From assembly GCF_004801405.1 (NCBI RefSeq), contig NZ_SSOB01000012.1:1-64000 (forward strand): 64,000 nucleotides of DNA. The letters are read 5' to 3'. Below are positions 57,786 through 64,000 of the stretch, in pieces. Under the pieces are notes generated by a model. It was not told the origin of the DNA. It made no database searches and saw nothing but the letters and a program-made list of their open reading frames with translations. The translations under genes and the position numbers were made by a program. The first letter of the stretch is position 1. Each line of letters starts with the position of its first letter. Origin of the DNA: Cohnella fermenti (GTDB taxonomy: Bacteria; Bacillota; Bacilli; Paenibacillales; Paenibacillaceae).

Positions 57786-57863
57786 CCGCCGGATACCGCC
57801 CGCCGGATGCCGCCGGATACCGCCCGCCGGATGCCGCCAGATGCCGCCAGATGCCGCCGCGCC
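57786..57863 (+). repeat. GC-rich tandem repeat (CCGCCGGAT type)
   Basis: A 24-bp unit beginning CCGCCGGATACC occurs twice (57786-57809, 57810-57833), followed by two CCGCCAGATG units and degenerate derivatives. It directly precedes element copy E. Confidence 0.8.
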
Positions 57864-57891
57864 GATACCGCCGGATGCCGCCTCATACCGG

Positions 57892-58071
57892 GATTTATGT
57901 GAAATTTCACATTCGTGCAGCACAATAACGGGCAGATTGGACGATTCTATGCGAAAAACCACATACATTACGGCAATTCCACCGGGAAATCCCATATGTA
58001 TGCGAAAAATCGCATAAAACGCCTCGATTGCCCCGATTCCAAGCCGACGAATGTGAAAAAACGCATAAATT
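57892..58071 (+). repeat. TATGTGAAAAATCACATA four-box element, copy E
   Basis: Boxes start at 57896, 57948, 57999 and 58050 (pitch 52, 51, 51). Box 3 reads TATGCGAAAAATCGCATA, a perfect palindrome with two paired changes relative to the consensus, which suggests that the palindrome itself is conserved. Linkers ACGGGCA and ACGCCTCGATTGCC recur. Tandem repeats flank it on both sides. The 697-bp gap 57657-58353 holds the terminator, these repeats and nothing recognisable as a gene. Confidence 0.85.
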
Positions 58072-58084
58072 CGCGCATGGCCCT

Positions 58085-58139
58085 GACATCGAGCCACCGA
58101 CATCGAGCCACCGACATCGAGCCACCGATACCGAGCCAC
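58085..58139 (+). repeat. 14-bp tandem repeat, 3 copies plus a partial
   Basis: GACATCGAGCCACC repeats perfectly at 58085, 58099 and 58113, then continues as a diverged fourth unit. Confidence 0.9.
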
Positions 58140-58353
58140 AGCCAACAAGCGACCGGCATCAAGCCCCCCCTGCCTGATGATTGCGAGGCAAGTGCCGATG
58201 ATTATAGGTCCCTTATGCCACTTGACGGAGCGGGCGCGGCGCTTCCCGGAGCGCAGAATACGCGCTGATGATTATGGCTCGATTATAGACGGGGCCTTGC
58301 CCGCCGTTTATCGTTAGAGCCATGAAACAGCAAAGCAAAGGTGGAGTACGAAC

Positions 58354-59322
58354 ATGAATCAACTGAACGGGAGCTTATCCGGCTTATCCATGCAGGCTCC
58401 GATTCCGGCATCCCGCAGGCGAAGAACGCTGCGAAGGCTGGCAAGGGACAAATGGCTGTACCTCATGCTGCTCCCCGGCGTCCTGTATTTTGTCCTCTTT
58501 AAATACGCGCCGATGTGGGGGCTGTTGATCTCCTTCCAGGATTATCAGCCGTATCTCGGGTTCGGCGGCAGCGACTGGGTCGGCTTCAAACACTTCGAAC
58601 GGTTGTTTAACGACCCGCTGTTCTGGAGATTGCTCAAGAATACGCTTGTTCTCGCGCTCTACAATATCGTCTTCTTCTTCCCGGCGCCGATCCTGCTGGC
58701 CCTGATGCTTAACGAGATTCGCAAGGAAGGCTTCAAGCGGGCCATGCAGACGATGATCTACGTGCCCCACTTCGTATCGTGGGTCGTTGTGGTCGGCATC
58801 GCGTACACATTCCTGACGACGGACGGCGGCGTGGTGAACGAGGCGATCGCAGCGATTGGCGGCGAGAAAATCGGTTTCCTGACAAGCGCCGATTGGTTCC
58901 GGTCGATCATTACGCTCGAAGTGATGTGGAAGGAGACGGGCTGGGGAACGATCATCTTCCTCGCGGCGCTGGCTGGAGTCGATCCCCAGCAGTACGAGGC
59001 GGCGCGGATGGACGGCGCGAGCCGGCTGCGCCAATTGTGGCACGTGACGCTTCCGGCGATCCGCTCCACCATCGTGATTCTGTTTATCCTCCGGCTCGGC
59101 ACGTTTCTCGATACGGGGTTCGAGCAGATTTTCCTCATGATCAATTCCTTAAACCGCGAGGTGGGCGAAGTGTTCGATACTTACGTCTATACGGCGGGCA
59201 TTACGCAAGGGCAGTTCAGCTTCAGCACGGCGGTCGGCCTGTTCAAGTCCGTGATCGGCTGCATTCTCGTCGTCGGCGCCAACCGGCTGGCCCGCAAATT
59301 CGGAGAGGAAGGGGTGTATTGA
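58354..59322 (+). CDS. Sugar ABC transporter permease (LplB-like)
   Basis: A 322-residue membrane permease of the LplB subgroup. A basic N terminus is followed by KWLYLMLLPGVLYFVLFKYAP and about six hydrophobic segments; the EAA loop is QYEAARMDGASRLRQLWHV near residues 214-232. GGTGGAG precedes the ATG. The stop (TGA at 59320-59322) overlaps the next gene's start. It works with the second permease and the binding lipoprotein at 60279; no ATPase is encoded nearby. Confidence 0.93.
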   Translation: MNQLNGSLSGLSMQAPIPASRRRRTLRRLARDKWLYLMLLPGVLYFVLFKYAPMWGLLISFQDYQPYLGFGGSDWVGFKHFERLFNDPLFWRLLKNTLVLALYNIVFFFPAPILLALMLNEIRKEGFKRAMQTMIYVPHFVSWVVVVGIAYTFLTTDGGVVNEAIAAIGGEKIGFLTSADWFRSIITLEVMWKETGWGTIIFLAALAGVDPQQYEAARMDGASRLRQLWHVTLPAIRSTIVILFILRLGTFLDTGFEQIFLMINSLNREVGEVFDTYVYTAGITQGQFSFSTAVGLFKSVIGCILVVGANRLARKFGEEGVY

Positions 59323-60194
59323 TCGTGGCGAACGAACGGAATTGGCGTTATCGGCTGTTCAACACCGTCAACGCGACGCTGCTGGCCGTCATCTCGGCGG
59401 CGATGGTTCTTCCCTTCCTCTACGTGGTGCTCATCTCCTTCGCAACCGATAAGGAGGTACTCTCCAACAGCTTCCTGCTGGTGCCGACCCGCTTCTCGCT
59501 CGAGGGGTATCGCTACATCTTCTCGACCCCGGTGCTGCTGCACAGCCTGGGCGTTACGGTCGGCGTCACCGTCGTCGGCACGCTGGTCAATCTCTTCATG
59601 ACGGTGCTGACGGCCTACCCGCTGGCGCATAAGGAATTGATGGCTCGCCGGCCGCTTATGATGCTGATTACGTTTACGATGATTTTCAACGCGGGGATTG
59701 TTCCTACGTTCCTGATCGTCAAGTCGCTTCATCTGACGAATACGTTCGGAGCGCTTATTATTCCTTCCGCCATCAGTGCATTTAATCTGATTGTGGTCAA
59801 GAACTTCTTCCAGCAGCTTCCGGACGGTCTCGAGGAGTCGGCGAAGATTGACGGCGCCAGCGACCCGGGCATTCTGATGCGTATCGTCATTCCTCTGTCC
59901 ATGCCGGTTATCGCGACGTTCTCGCTTTTCTACGCCGTGGGTCATTGGAATACGTTCCTCAGCGCCATTCTGTACATCAACGATTCGGACAAGTGGCCGA
60001 TTCAAGTTCTGTTGCGCCAGATCGTAATTCTGTCGGAGATCGGCCTCTCCGATATGAGCGACTCGCCGCCGCCGCCTTCCAAGATCATCAACATGGCGGT
60101 TATCGTGTTCTCGACGGCCCCGATTCTCGTGTTCTATCCGTTCCTGCAGAAGTATTTCGCCAAGGGCGTTCTGCTCGGGTCCGTGAAGGGGTAA
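59319..60194 (+). CDS. Sugar ABC transporter permease (YtcP/LplC-like)
   Basis: A 291-residue membrane permease. After NERNWRYRLFNTVNATLLAV come about six membrane segments and the EAA loop GLEESAKIDGASDPGILMRI near residues 170-190; the end FAKGVLLGSVKG is typical of the subgroup. A TTG at 59319 overlapping the previous stop (TTGA) is proposed, with AGGAAGGGG before it; a GTG at 59325 is the alternative. The frame stays open far upstream only because it overlaps the first permease gene. Confidence 0.9.
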   Translation: MIVANERNWRYRLFNTVNATLLAVISAAMVLPFLYVVLISFATDKEVLSNSFLLVPTRFSLEGYRYIFSTPVLLHSLGVTVGVTVVGTLVNLFMTVLTAYPLAHKELMARRPLMMLITFTMIFNAGIVPTFLIVKSLHLTNTFGALIIPSAISAFNLIVVKNFFQQLPDGLEESAKIDGASDPGILMRIVIPLSMPVIATFSLFYAVGHWNTFLSAILYINDSDKWPIQVLLRQIVILSEIGLSDMSDSPPPPSKIINMAVIVFSTAPILVFYPFLQKYFAKGVLLGSVKG

Positions 60195-60278
60195 CCTTAC
60201 ATCCGAATTCCGGTTAGAGGATGGGCCTGCCCGTCTTTTAATAGATCATTCTCAATCATTGGGGGAGGAAAAAACAAC

Positions 60279-61826
60279 ATGATCGCATCGACGAAAAAAA
60301 TGGTGATGACCGGGGCTGCGGCCCTGCTGGCGGCAACGGCGCTGACCGCTTGCGGCAGCGACAATGGGAAGGAGAACACGGCAAGCTCGGGTTCGGGCGG
60401 CAAAGGCGTCATGGAGATTACCATGATGAACCAGTACACCTCCACCGAGCCTCCAAGCGAGGACAATCCGATCATCAAGAGGATCGAGGAGTATACGGGC
60501 ACGAAGCTGAACATTACGTGGGTGCCGGCCACGGCCTACAACGACAAGGTGAACGTGTCCATCGCGTCCAACGACCTGCCGCAGGTGCTCCTGATCCAGG
60601 ATACGAAGTCGTCTTCCATTATTAACGCGGAACGCTCCGGCATGTTCTGGGAGATCGGCCCGTATCTCAAGGATTATCCGAACCTGAGCAAGTACAACGC
60701 CAACGAGCTGGTGCTGAACAATATCTCGGTAGACGGCAAGGTGTACGGGCTGTACCGGGCGAGAGCGCTGGCGCGTCAAGGGATCGCGTTCCGTCAGGAT
60801 TGGCTGGACAACCTGGGCCTGTCGCAGCCGAAGACGATCGACGAGCTGTACGAGGTCATCAAGGCGTTCGCGCTGAACGACCCGGACGGCAACGGCAAGC
60901 AGGACACGTTCGGCCTGGTCGAGGCGGAGGATTCGGGCAGCGGGGCGGGCGCAGTCGGCCTCATCGGCTTCCAGAACATCGCTGCGTACTTCGGCGCGCC
61001 GAACCAATGGGAGATTCAAGACGGCAAGGCCGTTCCGGAATTCATGACGCCGGAGAACATGGAAGCGATGAAGTTCTACAAGAAGCTGTACGACGAGAAG
61101 CTCATCAACCAGGACTTCGCGGCGACGAAGCAGAGCAAGCAGCAGGAGCTGTTCTATCAAGGCAAGGCCGGCATGCTGTTCCCGACGCTGGACTTCGTTA
61201 TTACGGGCGGCAACGAATTGCGGAAGGCCAACCCGGACGCCAAGATCGATATCGTCAGCCGCATCGAAGGACCCGAGGGCGAGCGCGTCTTCGCGACGAC
61301 CGGCTACAGCGGCATGTTCGTCTTCCCGAAGGCGACTGTGAAGACCGAAGACGAGCTGAAGGCGCTGCTCTCGTACTTCGACAAGATCGTCGACGACGAC
61401 ATGATGTATACGTGGACATGGGGCATCGAAGGCATTCACTTCGAGAAGGACGCCTCCGGCGAACCGGCGATCAGCGACCAGACGGCTTACACGAACCAGG
61501 TCTCTCCGCTTAAGCAGCTCCCGAGCTATGACGGCGCGCTGATGATCTGGAAGGGCAAGGGCGAGGCCGACAACAAGTTCCGCACGATGATGCAGGAGAA
61601 CGAAGCGATCGCCGTCTCCAATCCGGTCGAGCCGCTGATCTCCCAGACGGCGGTGGAGAAGGGGACCGAGCTGAACAAGATCATTACCGATGCCCGCGTG
61701 AAGTTTATTACCGGAGCGCTCGACGAGGCCGAGTACAACAAGGAAGTCGAGAAGTGGAGAGCGCAAGGCGGCGACCAGATCATTCAGGAGTACACGCAGC
61801 TCTATGCCGAGCTGGCCGGCAACTGA
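60279..61826 (+). CDS. Extracellular substrate-binding lipoprotein (LplA-like)
   Basis: A 515-residue binding protein. The signal peptide ends in LTAC with Cys25 lipidated, then a Gly/Ser linker. The large two-lobed fold is of the LplA type, with FRQDWLDNLGLSQPKTIDELYEVIKAF and DPDGNGKQDTFGL, the latter a calcium-binding-like loop common in this subgroup. A GGGAGGA site precedes the ATG. It supplies substrate to the two permeases before it, and the following glycosidase gene suggests an oligosaccharide. Confidence 0.93.
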   Translation: MIASTKKMVMTGAAALLAATALTACGSDNGKENTASSGSGGKGVMEITMMNQYTSTEPPSEDNPIIKRIEEYTGTKLNITWVPATAYNDKVNVSIASNDLPQVLLIQDTKSSSIINAERSGMFWEIGPYLKDYPNLSKYNANELVLNNISVDGKVYGLYRARALARQGIAFRQDWLDNLGLSQPKTIDELYEVIKAFALNDPDGNGKQDTFGLVEAEDSGSGAGAVGLIGFQNIAAYFGAPNQWEIQDGKAVPEFMTPENMEAMKFYKKLYDEKLINQDFAATKQSKQQELFYQGKAGMLFPTLDFVITGGNELRKANPDAKIDIVSRIEGPEGERVFATTGYSGMFVFPKATVKTEDELKALLSYFDKIVDDDMMYTWTWGIEGIHFEKDASGEPAISDQTAYTNQVSPLKQLPSYDGALMIWKGKGEADNKFRTMMQENEAIAVSNPVEPLISQTAVEKGTELNKIITDARVKFITGALDEAEYNKEVEKWRAQGGDQIIQEYTQLYAELAGN

Positions 61827-61843
61827 TGGCCGGCGGCAGTGCG

Positions 61844-61998
61844 ATGACGGGCGGCTGAGGGAATGAATGGAGTTGGCACGATGACAGGCAGCATGAAGCA
61901 ATTGATGGAGGCAGTGCGATGACGGGCAACATGAAGCAAGTGACGGAGGCAGTGCGATGACGGGCAACATGAAGCAAGTGACGGAGGCAGTGCGATGA
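61844..61998 (+). repeat. Tandem 38-bp leader repeats forming ATGA-linked mini-cistrons
   Basis: Three 38-bp units start at 61881, 61919 and 61957, and the gene at 61995 begins as a fourth, diverged unit. Each unit is a 13-codon frame (MTGSMKQLMEAVR once, [13 protein letters not shown] twice) whose TGA overlaps the next ATG as ATGA, and each contains GGAGG upstream of the following start. A degenerate earlier relative (ATGACGGGCGGCTGA, 61844-61858) lies just after the binding-protein gene. Ribosomes could pass by re-initiation from unit to unit into the glycosidase gene. Confidence 0.8.
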
Positions 61999-64000
61999 AG
62001 GACATCTTGAAGCAATATGCATTTGATCTGCGCGGGAGCCTCGCGCCCAAGGAGCATATCTGGGTGAGCAGCGGGTACAGCACGACCGCCCCTCTTCGCA
62101 ACACGGTGATGGGAGTTCGCGGCTGTTACGCGCCTCCCTTCTCCGCGAAGGACCTGCAATTGGACATTCGGCTGACGGCCGACGGCCACAGCATCGGGGA
62201 TACCGGCAACTTGGGCAAGGGAGATTGCGGCTTGCTGTATGCCGAGGAGACCTGGCAGCCCGATCGCATCCTGCGCCGGGGAACCTACCACCACTTCGCG
62301 GGCGACCGGCTGATCTCGCTGAGCGTAACGAGCGAGCTGGTGCCGCTGTACGGGCACCATGGCTTCCTGCTCCAAGCGACCGTCCGCAATCGCAGCGGGA
62401 GAGATGCGGCCGTGGCCGTTGTCCCGCAGGTGGCGGCGGGACATCCCGCCTGGGTGAGCTACGACGAGTGGGACTACGGCTGGCCGGAGACGAAGGCGGA
62501 GGCGGCACGACCGCTGCCTCCTGCGGAGGGAGACGCCGATTCGGCCGGTCATCCGGCCTGCCCGGCTCGCCCGGCTTGGGAGAACTCGCAGGCGCGGGTT
62601 ACGCTCATCCGGGAAGGCGCGAGCGAGGCGGTGCTGAAGGACGGCGAGCAGATGACCGTTCGCTTCGGCGTCATGCTCACCCGCTCCGGCGTTCCGTTCC
62701 GCGAGGAAGCCGCGCTGGCGCAATGGGATCGGCGGACCCGGGAGATCTGGGTGCGAAGGGCGGAGCAAGCCCGTCTTCGCCTGCCTTCCTTGACTTCGGA
62801 TATTCCCGGACTGGAGGAGTACTATCGTCGTTCCGTGCTTAGCGGACTTGTCTGTCTGTGGGACAATCCGGAGTTCGCGATGCAGCCGTTCCCCGTCGTG
62901 TCCGGCATCGAAGGCGCCGGCATCTGCTGTTACCCGTGGGATATCGGCGGCTATGCGGCCAAGCTGGCGGGAATGCTGCTCGGAAGGGACAAGAGCCTGG
63001 AGCTGGCGCGGCTGATGGCGGCGAGCGGCGTCGATCGCCACTCGCGGTTCGCTCCGAGCGGCAAGGGGGCCAACGTTCCTTATTCCTACAGCCTGTGGTC
63101 CTTCGTTCACCTCGTCTGGTCGACCGTGCTGCTGCATGGAGGGGGCGAGGACCTGTACCCGGTCATGAAGGAGTTGGTGCTGCAGGACGATCGCCGCTTG
63201 CCGGAATGGAACGATCTGCTCGATTACGGCGAGCAGCCGAACCTGCTGGAGATGCGCGGAGCGGGCTACGAGCACATCGTGGCCAGCCCCAACGCCGAGC
63301 GGGCGTGGAGCTACGAACGGCTGTCCGAGTTCGCGGAGCATCTGGGCGCCGCAGAAGAGCCGGCCTCCGATTGGAGCGAGAAGGCGTTGCGGATTCGGGA
63401 AGCGATCCGCCGCCACCTCTGGGATGAAGAGAAAGGCTGGTTCAAGGCGCTGTACCCGGGCGGTCACGAGGAGACGATCTACTCGATCCAATACTTCGAT
63501 GCGCTGCGCTTCGGCGCGTGCGACGAGAGCATGACGGAGAGCATGCTGAAGCAGGTCAGGGACGGCGCGTTCCTGGGGCCGTACGGCGTCAGCAGCGTCT
63601 CGGCGGAAGACGAGCTGCACTATGAGCAGAACGATCCGGACTGGTCCGGCGGCGGCTCCTATACGGGAGACGGACCGATGCTTGCGCTGACGCTGTGGGA
63701 GCAGGGCCGGGGCGAAGAGGCCTGGGACGTGCTGAAGCGGTTCCTGTGGATGGGGCGCCATCTTCCCTACTACCCGCAAGAGCATTATTGCGATCGGCCG
63801 GCCGTGCCTCCGCACAAGCGGGCCAATGTCATCGCCGGTCTGTCGGGAGCGGAGGCACTGCTCTTCGGCATGGCGGGTATTCAGCCGGAACTGGACGGAA
63901 CGCTGTGGATTCATCCGCACCCGCCCGAGGAAGGGACCGTTCGCATCGAAGGCTTCCGGTTCCGCGGGCATACCGTGGACATCGTTATGAGTCCGGGGCG
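61995..64000 (+). CDS. Glycoside hydrolase with (alpha/alpha)6 barrel, partial (runs off the window)
   Basis: An open frame of 668 codons from ATG at 61995 ([16 protein letters not shown]) that is still open at the right edge. An N-terminal beta-sandwich-like region (about residues 1-270) precedes an (alpha/alpha)6-type catalytic region with [46 protein letters not shown] and [21 protein letters not shown], a pattern seen in clan GH-G/GH-L-like enzymes (GH37, GH63, GH78 relatives). The family cannot be fixed without the rest. GGAGG 11 nt upstream, inside the leader repeats, would start it. Its first codons resemble the mini-cistrons before it. It is linked to the transport genes and probably cleaves the imported sugar. 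Confidence 0.75.
   Translation, partial: MKDILKQYAFDLRGSLAPKEHIWVSSGYSTTAPLRNTVMGVRGCYAPPFSAKDLQLDIRLTADGHSIGDTGNLGKGDCGLLYAEETWQPDRILRRGTYHHFAGDRLISLSVTSELVPLYGHHGFLLQATVRNRSGRDAAVAVVPQVAAGHPAWVSYDEWDYGWPETKAEAARPLPPAEGDADSAGHPACPARPAWENSQARVTLIREGASEAVLKDGEQMTVRFGVMLTRSGVPFREEAALAQWDRRTREIWVRRAEQARLRLPSLTSDIPGLEEYYRRSVLSGLVCLWDNPEFAMQPFPVVSGIEGAGICCYPWDIGGYAAKLAGMLLGRDKSLELARLMAASGVDRHSRFAPSGKGANVPYSYSLWSFVHLVWSTVLLHGGGEDLYPVMKELVLQDDRRLPEWNDLLDYGEQPNLLEMRGAGYEHIVASPNAERAWSYERLSEFAEHLGAAEEPASDWSEKALRIREAIRRHLWDEEKGWFKALYPGGHEETIYSIQYFDALRFGACDESMTESMLKQVRDGAFLGPYGVSSVSAEDELHYEQNDPDWSGGGSYTGDGPMLALTLWEQGRGEEAWDVLKRFLWMGRHLPYYPQEHYCDRPAVPPHKRANVIAGLSGAEALLFGMAGIQPELDGTLWIHPHPPEEGTVRIEGFRFRGHTVDIVMSPG

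Noticed and set aside
58779-59318. Upstream extension of the second permease frame
   Set aside because: It is out-of-frame sequence of the first permease gene; the family N terminus begins at 59319.

Overview
The window is GC-rich chromosomal DNA from an endospore-forming Gram-positive bacterium, most likely a member of the Paenibacillaceae (Cohnella or Paenibacillus type). The evidence is an alpha/beta-type small acid-soluble spore protein behind a SigG-like promoter, an LtaS-type lipoteichoic acid synthase, YesM/YesN-like two-component systems paired with CUT1 sugar transporters that lack their own ATPase, collagen-like proteins of the BclA type, and strong AGGAGG-type ribosome binding sites. 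The left edge is the end of an rrn operon (23S tail, 5S, terminator), followed by a frameshifted and truncated IS66 transposase remnant.

Region 2.3-23.9 kb is a plant-glycan locus. A LacI regulator reads left. Reading right are an alpha-L-rhamnosidase (GH78), a sensor kinase, a CUT1 binding protein and two permeases, the response regulator, a GH127-type beta-L-arabinofuranosidase, a racemase-like protein, a RuBisCO-like protein, a DUF1537 acid-sugar kinase and a GH2 beta-galactosidase. An operon with its own promoter follows, carrying a BMP-type binding lipoprotein and a Rieske oxygenase. Rhamnosidase, arabinofuranosidase and galactosidase together with a RuBisCO-like protein and DUF1537 kinase (the enzyme pair known from D-apiose breakdown) suggest use of an apiose-containing pectin such as rhamnogalacturonan II. 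The enzyme calls come from motifs; the substrate is inference.

Region 24-31 kb holds housekeeping and sporulation genes: FabV, SASP, a ligase-like protein that has lost its catalytic lysine, a bactofilin overlapping an M23 peptidase, a 56-residue membrane protein, and a MATE transporter divergent from an AraC regulator. Region 31-42 kb encodes two collagen-like surface proteins that share an N-terminal domain, the second of 2612 residues with about 190 copies of a 36-bp unit, then a glycosyltransferase that may decorate them. Region 42-47 kb has an oxidoreductase, LtaS (behind a promoter and leader hairpin) and a GT2-GT4 fusion. Region 47.8-54.6 kb has two small sugar-oxidation operons (LacI-ThuA-Gfo/Idh and isomerase-Gfo/Idh) around a PLD-like lipoprotein and an AraC regulator. 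Region 55.4-64 kb is another carbohydrate locus: a membrane-anchored AraC regulator, two permeases, a binding lipoprotein and a glycosidase cut off by the right edge.

Three structures are not explained by ordinary genes. First, an intergenic element of about 175 bp made of four palindromic boxes (consensus TATGTGAAAAATCACATA) at a fixed 51-53 nt pitch occurs four times in full and once as a half copy; a differently worded relative with the same pitch lies beside the IS66 remnant. Second, the last glycosidase gene is preceded by three tandem 38-bp units, each a mini-cistron joined to the next by an ATGA overlap. Third, several intergenic regions carry minisatellites, often beside the box elements.
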